Assembly (NCBI GenBank): GCA_028716385.1
Contig: JAQUPX010000006.1
Location: forward strand, 1-64,000
Length of the DNA: 64,000 nt
DNA from: a bacterium
GTDB lineage: Bacteria > Hydrothermota > UBA3073 > JACQXS01 > JAQTXJ01
Direction: 5' to 3'
Part shown: positions 40,775 through 49,714 of the stretch, piece by piece
How the letters are laid out: each line of letters begins with the position of its first letter
How positions within the stretch are numbered: the stretch's first letter is position 1
Made by a program: the position numbers and the translations under genes
Notes under the pieces: model-generated
The model's database searches: none
What the model was told of the DNA's origin: nothing
Seen by the model: only the letters and a program-made list of their open reading frames with translations

Positions 40775-43591
40775 GCCTATTCCCGCTACCGGCAAAGGCA
40801 TCGGTTGTTTCATTTCTTTATCCAGTTCTTTAAGCAACTGCACTGCAACGGAATCATAAGGATGATAAACTACCCATTTTTCTAACAGTATTTTTGCAAG
40901 TTCGGTTTTTTGCCCCATCCTGAACAAAGACAGTATTTTTCCTGCAAGCATTTGGTTTTTCATACACTGGTCAAGAATCTTATTCATTTCAAATATGTTA
41001 TTTGTAGATTGATATACGCTAATCAGTCCTGCATATCCCGCTGCCGGGTCTTCCGGGCTTATCTCAATTGCTTTATTAAAAGCTTCAACCGCTTTGTCCG
41101 TGTTCTTTGAATTCAGGTAAGCTTCTCCTATAGTATACCATTCCATCGGGTCTTTTGCTACTTTAGCCAATTCGTCTATATTTTCCATTGCTTCTGTTTG
41201 CCTGCCTGCCAACTGGTATAATGCGGCAAGATGATAATTGAAAGGCAACACGTCTTCGGACTGGAATTTTTTACCGGTTTCCAGAGCTTCTATAGCCTTA
41301 TCCAAATTCCCTTTTTCTCTATAGGCTAATCCAAGTGCGAAATAAGAAGCGGCATAGTTAGTAAGCAATCTTTTATCATTTTCACTTTTATAAACTTTAG
41401 AGTCAAACAATGACCGATATTTATAGACTTTATTTAACAATGAGTCGGAAACCTGTATGTTAAATCGTTGTGCACCTGGACCAACTACTCTATACGCCAT
41501 TGCTTCCATTTGAACATACGGTGTAAGCCCTTCCATATTATCCATAGAAACCGTTACCGCAAAGAATATAGGTATTTTAGGTTTATACCCTTTCATAACT
41601 ATATTGGCAAAATCTTCTGCGGGCAGGAAATATTCTTCGGGCAATCTGACCCAGTATTCTCTTGGAATTCTTTTTACATAATAATCCGGGCGAATAAGTT
41701 CCATCTCCACCGGGAATTTATCCCTGTATTTTTTAGGCAATGCCATTCTTTTTATGGGCATAAAAATCTTAGGTTCAAACTTGAATCCGCTGTTAGTGGC
41801 AAGCATATCTCTTACTGCCAAATCTTTCACGAATAAAGTTTTATCTTTCACGGGTTCGCCATTTTTAATCACAGGAAAAGGAATAAGATTTTCGGCTTCA
41901 TAATCCGTAAAAGAAATGGGTGCACCCCAGCTTCTCAATTGTTTTATATACCAATCCGTATTAAGCAAAGACAAGTTCGCTACCATTAATTTAGGCTTAA
42001 TGCTTTTTACTGTCTGCGCAAACCATAATGGGAACGTATCATTATCTCCGTTTGTAAATATTACTGCGCCGTCATCGCAAGAATTAAGCATATTATAAGC
42101 ATAATCGTCAGGAATCCAGTTTCCGCGCCTATTTATATGTGAATTGAAATTGCCCAAAATAGGAACTAACACAAGCAACCCAAAAACCGGAGACATAATT
42201 CTCTGAGCCCATTTATTTCTTAACAACGTTAACAATCCCCATACTCCGATACCGATGTACCATCCAAATACGGTAAAAGCGGAGTCATAGAAATAATGTC
42301 GTTCTCTCACTTCTACCGGTCTGTGCAGAGGATTAGTATCGGAAGGCGAGAACTTAAAATTCATATAAAAAGTAAGAACAAAAGTTAACGTAAGCAATAA
42401 CGTAAACATCAACCAGAATGTGCGCTTTTCTCTTTTATAATGTGTCCATATGCCAAACAATCCAATCCCTATAAAAATGATATTGAAAAACAAGCTTGCC
42501 AATTTAGTGAAATTAGAAGCAATTTCTCCTTCCCATCTTGATTGTCTTGGATACGGAACCCACTGCCATGTCAGATAATCGGTAAAAAACTTAATTTGAT
42601 ATACGAATGCCTGCACCATATTATATTTGTTTTCCGGAGTTTCCGTTTCTCTTTTAAGTATAGTGCTTACTCCAAGCTTTGCAGGTCCATACTGAGTTCT
42701 TGAAAAAACATCCCATAGTTTTGGGATATCGGTAGGAGCGGCTTCATTAATGTAAGGATTATGATGTGCTCTTATCATAAGATAGGAGTAACTTCCTATT
42801 CCCAATAAAAACCCAACCACAACAAGTCCAATAAATTTTCCGTCAAACATTTCTTTACGGTAAGTTACTATCAGGAAAATTATTACGGCTATTCCCATTA
42901 CTCCAACCAAAACGAGTGACATTCCCATAAAAAGGGCAAGAAATGGCAATGTAATTGCTATAAACCTTAAACTATCCAAATCTTTTTTATTCAGCAACAT
43001 AAACAGAAATATTGCAGGTGCGGTAAGCATTGGCATTAGTTGTATTCCAACGGAAAGCGCAAACATATAGGTAATCAGGAATAAAAATCTTTTATGATAA
43101 GGCGTCTGAAGTTCATCCTGCCATCTTAATATCCAGAATATACATAACATAACCATAAAAGATGCCAATCTATAAACTTCTGTTTCTACTGCACCCCACC
43201 AGCAGGTATATGCTAAAGACCCAATCATAGCTCCGACACCTGCACTTAATGCTATGATAAAATGCTCCATTTTGTTCTGAGGAGCTTTCATTTTTACGAG
43301 TATTTTTGCGGCTATTACCCACAATAAACCTGCAGTAATCGCTCCGCTTATTACCGACCCCATATTTGCCCTGAATGCAATTTCTTTCCCAAACGGGATA
43401 AAGCATAACATTTTATTAAGCAGGGTATATAATGGTGAGCCCGGTGGATGTGGCACTCCTAAAGAATAACCACAAGCAATAAACTCCCCGCAATCCCAGA
43501 AAGACAAAGAAGGCTGAACGGTATAAAGATAAATCCCGAATACTGCTAAAGTGGAGATAATAAATCCCCACATATATTCTTTTTTGCTCAT
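40769..43591 (-). CDS. DUF2723 polytopic membrane protein with C-terminal TPR repeats
   Basis: A 940-residue protein: roughly the first 500 residues carry about a dozen membrane helices and the DUF2723 signature near the N-terminus ('PSLSFWDCGEFIACGYSLGVPHPPGSPLYTLL'), where the acidic pair resembles the catalytic Asp/Glu loop of GT-C glycosyltransferases (O-mannosyltransferase-like). After a periplasmic domain ('NGDNDTFPLWFAQTVKSIKPKLMVANLSLLNTDWYIKQLRSWG') come TPR repeats ('LGLAYREKGNLDKAIEALETGKKF', 'IGEAYLNSKNTDKAVEAFNKAIEISPEDPAAGYAGL'). Likely role: protein or lipid glycosylation at the envelope; acceptor unknown. Typical of FCB-group bacteria. Confidence 0.88.
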   Translation of the reverse strand: MSKKEYMWGFIISTLAVFGIYLYTVQPSLSFWDCGEFIACGYSLGVPHPPGSPLYTLLNKMLCFIPFGKEIAFRANMGSVISGAITAGLLWVIAAKILVKMKAPQNKMEHFIIALSAGVGAMIGSLAYTCWWGAVETEVYRLASFMVMLCIFWILRWQDELQTPYHKRFLFLITYMFALSVGIQLMPMLTAPAIFLFMLLNKKDLDSLRFIAITLPFLALFMGMSLVLVGVMGIAVIIFLIVTYRKEMFDGKFIGLVVVGFLLGIGSYSYLMIRAHHNPYINEAAPTDIPKLWDVFSRTQYGPAKLGVSTILKRETETPENKYNMVQAFVYQIKFFTDYLTWQWVPYPRQSRWEGEIASNFTKLASLFFNIIFIGIGLFGIWTHYKREKRTFWLMFTLLLTLTFVLTFYMNFKFSPSDTNPLHRPVEVRERHYFYDSAFTVFGWYIGIGVWGLLTLLRNKWAQRIMSPVFGLLVLVPILGNFNSHINRRGNWIPDDYAYNMLNSCDDGAVIFTNGDNDTFPLWFAQTVKSIKPKLMVANLSLLNTDWYIKQLRSWGAPISFTDYEAENLIPFPVIKNGEPVKDKTLFVKDLAVRDMLATNSGFKFEPKIFMPIKRMALPKKYRDKFPVEMELIRPDYYVKRIPREYWVRLPEEYFLPAEDFANIVMKGYKPKIPIFFAVTVSMDNMEGLTPYVQMEAMAYRVVGPGAQRFNIQVSDSLLNKVYKYRSLFDSKVYKSENDKRLLTNYAASYFALGLAYREKGNLDKAIEALETGKKFQSEDVLPFNYHLAALYQLAGRQTEAMENIDELAKVAKDPMEWYTIGEAYLNSKNTDKAVEAFNKAIEISPEDPAAGYAGLISVYQSTNNIFEMNKILDQCMKNQMLAGKILSLFRMGQKTELAKILLEKWVVYHPYDSVAVQLLKELDKEMKQPMPLPVAGIGS

Positions 43592-43607
43592 TTTAAACGC
43601 TCCTTGT

Positions 43608-44342
43608 TTATACGACTTGTTTATATAGTTCTTGTTTTACTTTTGTTTTAGGTATATTTGTAATTAATTCCCCTTTTACTGCAATACTTATGTGTCCCGT
43701 TTCTTCGGATACTATAATACATACTGCATCTGTTTCTTCCGATAAACCAAGCGCAGCCCTATGCCTTGTCCCGATTTCAGTTACCAATGGTTTTTCGGAA
43801 ACAGGCAAAATACAGGCGGCAGCCACTAATGTGTTTCCTCTTACAATAACGGCCCCGTCGTGCAAAGGAGAAAGAGGAGTAAAAACGGTAAGTATAATTT
43901 CACTTGATAATCTTGATTCCATAAGTTGTCCCGTATCAATATAATCTTTAAGCGAAACTTCCCTTTCTATTACTATTATGGCGCCTTCTTTTTTTTCCGA
44001 TAATGCAAATACCGTTTTTGTAAGTTCATCAATAGGCATTTTTATTTCCTGTGTAAATACTTTTCCAAATCTTGCACCAAGTCTTGCAAGGGCATTTCTA
44101 AGTTCCGGTTGAAACAAGAACACTAAAATTATTATCCATGCAGTCCACAATCCCTTAAATATGAATGAAAGCGTGTCAAATTTCAGAAATTCCGATATAA
44201 TCGCAAGAACAAACAAGCTTACTACTCCAATCATCATCTGAAGCGCTTTCGTGCCTTTAATAAAAGAAAAGAAATAATAAATAAAAGCGGAAAGTATTAT
44301 TATTTCAAATGCATTTACAACTCTAAATTTAATAAATCCCAT
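43608..44342 (-). CDS. cdaA: Diadenylate cyclase, CdaA type (c-di-AMP synthase)
   Basis: A 244-residue enzyme with three N-terminal membrane helices ('FEIIILSAFIYYFFSFI', 'MIGVVSLFVLAIISEFL', 'LWTAWIIILVFLFQPELR') and a DisA_N domain showing both catalytic motifs, 'LHDGAVIVRGNTLVAAACILP' (DGA) and 'GTRHRAALGLSEETDAVCIIVSEE' (RHR). It makes cyclic di-AMP from two ATP. The usual partner CdaR is not adjacent; the next gene upstream is ftsH and the next downstream the DUF2723 gene. Confidence 0.95.
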   Translation of the reverse strand: MGFIKFRVVNAFEIIILSAFIYYFFSFIKGTKALQMMIGVVSLFVLAIISEFLKFDTLSFIFKGLWTAWIIILVFLFQPELRNALARLGARFGKVFTQEIKMPIDELTKTVFALSEKKEGAIIVIEREVSLKDYIDTGQLMESRLSSEIILTVFTPLSPLHDGAVIVRGNTLVAAACILPVSEKPLVTEIGTRHRAALGLSEETDAVCIIVSEETGHISIAVKGELITNIPKTKVKQELYKQVV

Positions 44343-44380
44343 TTTATTAGTTGGAGTTTGTTTCGTCAGAAACGTTATAG

Positions 44381-44412
44381 CAAGCCCTTTCCAGCTTTGC
44401 TGGATTAGGGAT
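44381..44412. repeat. Repeat CAAGCCCTTTCC-[AGCTTTGC]-TGGATTAGGGAT
   Basis: This is the reverse complement of ATCCCTAATCC-N-GGAAAGGGCTTG at 31842, with the core CCAGC/GCTGG hairpin in place of the TCCGCCTGAGGCGGA one. It fills most of the gap between cdaA and ftsH. Confidence 0.7.
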
Positions 44413-44417
44413 TTCTA

Positions 44418-44431
44418 TCCCGCTAGCGGGA
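44418..44431. repeat. Palindrome TCCCGCTAGCGGGA over the ftsH stop codon
   Basis: A perfect 14-bp palindrome whose centre, CTA on the plus strand, is the ftsH stop codon (TAG on the coding strand). It may add to transcription termination or be another dispersed element. Confidence 0.6.
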
Positions 44432-46387
44432 CTCCAATTTATCCGTTTTCGCTGCTTTTTTATTTGTCTTCAATGTTTGTTTGCTTACAGGCTTAACCTG
44501 TTTAGGCTTTTTCCCCAACCCCAATACTTCATCTATTTCATCCCCCGTAAGCACTTCTTTTTCCAATAATTTCTTTGCAAGGCTATGCAAACCACTCATA
44601 TGTTCTTTGATTATGTTTTTAGCTCTGGTTTCCCCTATCCTGACAAACTTACTAATTTCTTTATCTATGCTTTTTGCCGTTTCTTCGGAGAAGTCTCTGT
44701 GTTGTGAAATTTCCCTTCCGAGGAATATTTCTTCATTCTTTTTACCAAATGCTATAGGGCCAAGCACATCGCTCATCCCCCATCTACAAACCATCTTATG
44801 GGCAAGTTCGGTAGCCTGTTCAATGTCATTCCTTGCTCCCGTTGTTTCGGTGTTAATAGCACTAACTTCGGCTGCCCTGCCGCCACATAAAACTGCGAGT
44901 TGGGTAAAACAGTATTCCCTGGAATAATTTTTCCTTTCATCAACGGGTAGCTGTTGTGTAAGTCCGAGTGCCATGCCCCTTGGTATAATAGTAACTTTGT
45001 GTATGGGGTCTGCCCCGGGCATAAATTTCGCCACAATTACGTGTCCTGCTTCATGATAAGCCGTATTTTTACGTTCATTTTCCGACAAGACAAGGCTCTT
45101 TCTTTCTACTCCCATAAGAACTTTATCTTTCGCTTCTTCAAAGTCTTCCATTTCTACTTTATCTTTACCTTTTTTAGCTGCAAGAAGTGCCGATTCGTTA
45201 ACCGTATTGGCAATATCTGCGCCTGAAAACCCCGGGGTGCCGCGAGCCAATATTTTCAAGTCAACATCATCCGACATAGGAATTTTCTTTACATGGACTT
45301 TAAAAATCATTTCCCTGCCAAGTATATCCGGTCTATCCACTACGATTTGCCTGTCAAACCTTCCCGGTCTTAGAAGAGCGGGGTCAAGTATGTCCGGGCG
45401 ATTGGTTGCCGCCATTACAATAATACCTTTGTTTGCTTCAAAACCATCCATTTCTACTAACAAGGCGTTTAAGGTTTGTTCTCTTTCGTCGTGCCCGCCG
45501 CCGATTCCTGCTCCACGGTATCTTCCGACAGCATCAAGTTCATCTATAAATATAATACAGGGTGCGCTTTTCTTTCCTTTATTAAACAAATCCCTGACTC
45601 TTGAAGCTCCGATACCTACAAATAATTCAACGAAGTCCGAGCCTGACATAGAGAAAAAAGGTACGCCGGCTTCTCCTGCGGTAGCTCGGGCAAGTAAGGT
45701 TTTACCTGTCCCGGGAGCTCCGAGAAGTAGAGCGCCTTTTGGAATTTTGGCTCCAAGACGTTCAAATTTTTTAGGGAATTTCAAAAATTCAACTATTTCA
45801 CGTAATTCGTTTTTAGCTTCCTCCACGCCTGCCACATCTTCAAAAGTTATTTTGTCTCCTTTATTATCTACTCTTTTTGCTTTACTTTGCCCGAAACTCA
45901 TTGCATCTTTAGGCACTTTTCCCATATTTCTTATCATAAAAAACCAAAAAGCACCAAATATTACAAGCAAGAAAATGGAAGGGCCGAACCTGGAAAATAC
46001 ATTAGAAAATGCGCGAGCATTTACTTTAACTCCCTGCATTATAAGTTCGGATATTGTAGTCTCATCCGCAAAGGGCATAAGAGTCTTAAAATATCGGGAT
46101 TCTATGTCGTTCTGTTTGATTGGGGTTTTGAATTCTCCTTGAATCTCCCTATCTGCAATAACTACTATGTTAGCTATATTATTTGAATCTACTTGTGAAC
46201 GAAATTGCGAGTAAGGAATTTCAAGCATCTTTGTCGCTCCGAACTGAGAAAACATAAGAATAAGCCCCACAATAAAAAATATCCAAATAAATATTCCCCC
46301 GACAAATGGTCTTGGAGGAAGTTTCTTGCCGGGTGTTCCACCCGGACGGTGATTCAAATTTTTATGACTCTTATTATTCATTTTCAT
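44423..46387 (-). CDS. ftsH: ATP-dependent zinc metalloprotease FtsH
   Basis: A 654-residue membrane protease: a Lys/Pro-rich cytoplasmic start, two membrane helices ('GIFIWIFFIVGLILMF', 'IFLLVIFGAFWFFMIRNM') around a periplasmic domain, an AAA+ module (Walker A 'LLGAPGTGKTLLARATAGEA', Walker B 'IIFIDELDAVGRYRG', SRH 'NRPDILDPALLRPGRFDRQI') and the zinc protease motif 'TAYHEAGHVIVAKF'. It degrades misfolded membrane proteins and regulators. Its start (ATG 46387, or 46381) overlaps the end of tilS by up to 14 bases. Confidence 0.97.
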   Translation of the reverse strand: MKMNNKSHKNLNHRPGGTPGKKLPPRPFVGGIFIWIFFIVGLILMFSQFGATKMLEIPYSQFRSQVDSNNIANIVVIADREIQGEFKTPIKQNDIESRYFKTLMPFADETTISELIMQGVKVNARAFSNVFSRFGPSIFLLVIFGAFWFFMIRNMGKVPKDAMSFGQSKAKRVDNKGDKITFEDVAGVEEAKNELREIVEFLKFPKKFERLGAKIPKGALLLGAPGTGKTLLARATAGEAGVPFFSMSGSDFVELFVGIGASRVRDLFNKGKKSAPCIIFIDELDAVGRYRGAGIGGGHDEREQTLNALLVEMDGFEANKGIIVMAATNRPDILDPALLRPGRFDRQIVVDRPDILGREMIFKVHVKKIPMSDDVDLKILARGTPGFSGADIANTVNESALLAAKKGKDKVEMEDFEEAKDKVLMGVERKSLVLSENERKNTAYHEAGHVIVAKFMPGADPIHKVTIIPRGMALGLTQQLPVDERKNYSREYCFTQLAVLCGGRAAEVSAINTETTGARNDIEQATELAHKMVCRWGMSDVLGPIAFGKKNEEIFLGREISQHRDFSEETAKSIDKEISKFVRIGETRAKNIIKEHMSGLHSLAKKLLEKEVLTGDEIDEVLGLGKKPKQVKPVSKQTLKTNKKAAKTDKLESR

Positions 46388-47801
46388 TCATTGCCTTTAC
46401 CTTTACTTCAAGGATTTTTCTTGTATTGTTTTCTATAAATGCCCTATACGCCCTTCTTTTACCTACAATCCATAAAATTCCAAGTTTATCTATCAATAAA
46501 GGAATCTCCATCCTTTCTTCTGCCGGAATCCTATCATCAATAAAAACTTTTTTTAAACTTTTACTGTATCCTGCTCCCAAAAATTTATCTCCTGTTTTTT
46601 TTGCTCTTATAAATAACGGTAAATTAAGTTTATCAAAATCAAAATACTCTTTATGCCTGTCATCAAAAATTAATGAGGCTTGGCTTTTTCCATCTTTTAC
46701 TAGATAATTGCTAGGTAAAGTATGTTTTTTTACTTTAGTACAAATTTTGTATTTGCCAACTTTTATTTCTCCCGGGATAGGCAATATCATCTCTGACAAC
46801 TCATTAATAGGAGCTTCTGCCCGTTGGAGATACGGGAAAGCCTTTTTATTTACAAAATTTATCGAGGTATAAGATTTTGTAATTTGAAGGCTGTGAGATG
46901 TGAAAACATTGCCGGATTTAGCTTTTGCTATGTAATTAATTATATTTTCCGTTTCTTCAAAATTAGGAACTACTGAATTTAGTTGCTCTGCTAATTTGCG
47001 GATTATTCTTCTTTGTATTGCCATATCTTCGTTTAAAAAAGCGGTCAAGTTTAAGGACATCGTGTCGTTTTTTTCGATTACAAGTTTATTGAGTGATTTC
47101 TCCGTAAGCTCTTCCAGAAGTTTCTCTTCCTGTTCCATAATTTCTCTGAGTTGCATTATTTTTTTTCCGAAAGAAGGAGCCAATTGTTTAACGATTTTAT
47201 GTCTTACAAAGTTGCGTGTATATTTACAATTATAGTTTGAATAATCCGTTTCGTATTTTATTTTTTCTTTTTTCAGGAAACTGATTATTTCGCTGTGTTC
47301 TATTTCAATAATAGGCCTTATAATGTTATCTCTAATCGGAGGAATCAAAGACAAGCCTTTGCGTCCGGTTCCTCTTGCAAGTCTCATAAAAAAAGTCTCG
47401 ACTTCATCCGTCATTGTATGTCCTGTAGCAATTTTAGTTGCGCCGATTTTTGAAACTATTTTATCCAGGAATGCGTACCTTGCTTCACGGCCTGCTTCTT
47501 CCAAAGTTAATTTATTTTTCCTGGCATATGCTTTTATATCTATTTTTCCCGTTGTAATTGGGATTTTATAGTTTCGCGCAAGCGATTTAACAAATTCCGT
47601 TTCCCTGTCTGCTTTTTTTCGGAGTCCATGGTTCAGGTGAGCTATATGAAGGTCAAGAGAATATTTTTTTTGTAAGTTTTTCAATGCCCACAAAAGGAAT
47701 ACGGAATCTGCGCCTCCGGATACTGCAATCAAAACTTTATCCCCGTGGTTGATAAGCCCGTATTTTTCAATAGTTGATATCACCTTCTCCTGTATAAGCA
47801 T
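46374..47801 (-). CDS. tilS: tRNA(Ile)-lysidine synthase
   Basis: A 475-residue enzyme that converts C34 of tRNA-Ile(CAU) to lysidine. It has the PP-loop 'VLIAVSGGADSVFLLWAL', 'LHIAHLNHGLRKKADRETEFV', 'IATGHTMTDEVETFFMRLARGTGRKGL', and 'IRPIIEIEHSEIISFLKK', plus the C-terminal TilS substrate-binding domains ('IRAKKTGDKFLGAGYSKSLKKVFIDDRIPAEERMEIPLLID'). The tilS-ftsH gene order is widely conserved in bacteria. Confidence 0.95.
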   Translation of the reverse strand: MLIQEKVISTIEKYGLINHGDKVLIAVSGGADSVFLLWALKNLQKKYSLDLHIAHLNHGLRKKADRETEFVKSLARNYKIPITTGKIDIKAYARKNKLTLEEAGREARYAFLDKIVSKIGATKIATGHTMTDEVETFFMRLARGTGRKGLSLIPPIRDNIIRPIIEIEHSEIISFLKKEKIKYETDYSNYNCKYTRNFVRHKIVKQLAPSFGKKIMQLREIMEQEEKLLEELTEKSLNKLVIEKNDTMSLNLTAFLNEDMAIQRRIIRKLAEQLNSVVPNFEETENIINYIAKAKSGNVFTSHSLQITKSYTSINFVNKKAFPYLQRAEAPINELSEMILPIPGEIKVGKYKICTKVKKHTLPSNYLVKDGKSQASLIFDDRHKEYFDFDKLNLPLFIRAKKTGDKFLGAGYSKSLKKVFIDDRIPAEERMEIPLLIDKLGILWIVGKRRAYRAFIENNTRKILEVKVKAMNENE

Positions 47802-47928
47802 AATTGTTAAAAATAAATTAAAATAGCCGTTTTGTCAAATTATTTAATTGTATAATAAAGCTATGTTTTTAATAAGTATTAAGATACTGTAAGCAGGTTG
47901 TTTTTTGAGTTGATTTTGAATTATATTT

Positions 47929-49503
47929 TCAGAATTTAATACTAATCAGGGAACCGCTAAACGGCATATTTTCTTTTTCGCTCATCAATAAGTTCAGTAA
48001 ATTTTGGGGTTGCAGTTGCAGGTTAAGCCCCAGAGAGTGTTCTCCCTGTCCACGGCTTATGAGGGTATTTGTGACAAGGTATCCTGCCCATCCCCCGGCA
48101 AGCCCTATTGAGAATTTAACTTTTCCGTTTTCTATCATTGAATCGGCTAACATAATAACACCTGCACCTAAAAGGCTCCCTGCCAGAGTTCCACCTGTCA
48201 GGGCAACACCATCTACAAGTGTAAGGTCGGGTGTTTTAAAAAGCTGCAAACCTTTCCATAATCCCAGCAGGTTAATTGCGCCTGCCGTGCCGGCATATAA
48301 TTTTTGCTTTGTGGCAGTCATTCCCGAATCCAATCCTCCCCAGAGATACGAAGAAACGTTCATACTCGTTGCCGCGGATAATGTGGCAAATGTTGTAAAT
48401 CCGAGCCAATCTCCGTAAGTATACACGTCTTTTCCCTTGTTGTACCACCGATATTCTCCATATCCCAGACCACAAAGTGTAAATGCTTCCAATGTTCTCT
48501 TTTCCCAACCGAGATGTTCCCAATCTTCATACCTGCCTGGGATTAAAAGATAAGGGACAAGTGCGCCATAAATGCTGCCCCAGTATCCCATTTCTGCCAT
48601 CATTGCAGCTCTGCCCTCATTTAATTTATGCCTTCCCGCAAAAGAGTAACCTGCAAAATCTCCTAAGATTCCACCTGCAAGTGCGCTTAAACGATAGATT
48701 TTAGAATAATTTGTCGAATCTGAAGACCTTGTTATATCTGCCAAAAGAAGCCCTACTCCGTATCCCTGATGAGTCCAGGACCAGGAAAAACCGGCCTGGC
48801 CAAGAGTGACAGGTTTATTAATTGTCAGAGCAAGAGGAATAAAGAATCCGGCTGCCGAAGTAAACAATTGGACGGCTGCTGCAACAGTATTTGTTTGTTG
48901 AATTGTATCTTCTGGCATTGTATCCCTCGATGTTGTATCATTAACAACAAGTTGAGCCATCAAAGGAGCCCATTCGGTTGTTGATGATTGAAGCGAGGTA
49001 AGCGCAAAAAGTCCCCAACCGCTTCTGTCCAATTTGGGATGTGCCAAAAACAAATTATTTATTTTCAATTGTAAGGTTTTAAATTCTTCTTCGCTCGTAG
49101 CTTTTCGTGTCCTTAAAAGTTTCGAGCCTTCTTTGTAAAATGTTTCTATGCTATAGGAACCAGAGGATGTTTTATAAACTTCTATTTTTGCCAATCCTTT
49201 TATATCCTGAAAAATACCTATTTTTTTTGCGTCCGGTGCGGTCAAAGTCATTAAGGTCCCTTTAGTGTCGAATGATACTTGTTCTTCTTGGAATGGAGTC
49301 GTAGATACGAGAGTTCCCTTGGCATCAAAAGAGACTTGTTCTCCCCGGGATGGGGATTGTTTGCCGCTATCACCTAAAATTAAAGTTTGAGAGTCAGGAG
49401 AACTTGACAGCAAGGAATATTTTATATCTGCATCTTTTGAAGTTGGTTTTACTGCCTGAAAATTTGCGGTTATTAACAAATTAACTATTAATAGTATCTG
49501 CAT
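47929..49503 (-). CDS. Hypothetical exported, probably envelope-associated protein
   Basis: A 524-residue protein with signal peptide ('MQILLIVNLLITANFQA') and no recognised family. The first ~190 residues include a nearly repeated phrase ('EQVSFDAKGTLVSTTPF', 'EQVSFDTKGTLMTLTAPD'). The rest alternates short hydrophobic, Gly/Ala-rich segments ('GGILGDFAGYSFAGRHKLNEGRAAMMAEMGYWGSIYGALVPYLL', 'ALTGGTLAGSLLGAGVIMLADS') that could be helices or strands, ending 'LNLQLQPQNLLNLLMSEKENMPFSGSLISIKF', which looks like a beta-barrel terminus (last residue aromatic). No sorting domain. Confidence 0.65.
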   Translation of the reverse strand: MQILLIVNLLITANFQAVKPTSKDADIKYSLLSSSPDSQTLILGDSGKQSPSRGEQVSFDAKGTLVSTTPFQEEQVSFDTKGTLMTLTAPDAKKIGIFQDIKGLAKIEVYKTSSGSYSIETFYKEGSKLLRTRKATSEEEFKTLQLKINNLFLAHPKLDRSGWGLFALTSLQSSTTEWAPLMAQLVVNDTTSRDTMPEDTIQQTNTVAAAVQLFTSAAGFFIPLALTINKPVTLGQAGFSWSWTHQGYGVGLLLADITRSSDSTNYSKIYRLSALAGGILGDFAGYSFAGRHKLNEGRAAMMAEMGYWGSIYGALVPYLLIPGRYEDWEHLGWEKRTLEAFTLCGLGYGEYRWYNKGKDVYTYGDWLGFTTFATLSAATSMNVSSYLWGGLDSGMTATKQKLYAGTAGAINLLGLWKGLQLFKTPDLTLVDGVALTGGTLAGSLLGAGVIMLADSMIENGKVKFSIGLAGGWAGYLVTNTLISRGQGEHSLGLNLQLQPQNLLNLLMSEKENMPFSGSLISIKF

Positions 49504-49650
49504 TTCCCCTCCCAGTTAAGAATTTATACTTTATCTTCCAAAATAAACCTATCGTTTTTATAAAAAATTTCTTTATGTTAATCAACCTGAATAACCAATT
49601 TATGAGTTTATATTCAGTTTTGTTTCACTGTCAATTAAATTTTGGAAAAC

Positions 49651-49681
49651 TTGACAATCAAAAAAAAAGTATAAAGATAAT
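49651..49681 (+). promoter_or_regulatory. Promoter of the parallel beta-helix exported protein
   Basis: TTGACA (49651-49656) and, after 19 bp, GATAAT (49676-49681). A Shine-Dalgarno GATGAGGGAG precedes ATG 49715. Confidence 0.45.
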
Positions 49682-49714
49682 ACACTATGATAAATACAAA
49701 AGGATGAGGGAGAA

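Noticed and set aside
45207-46142. 311-residue plus-strand ORF
   Set aside because: It is wholly antisense to the AAA+ domain of ftsH, has low-complexity Ser/Pro/Ile composition and no ribosome binding site; a shadow of ftsH codon use.
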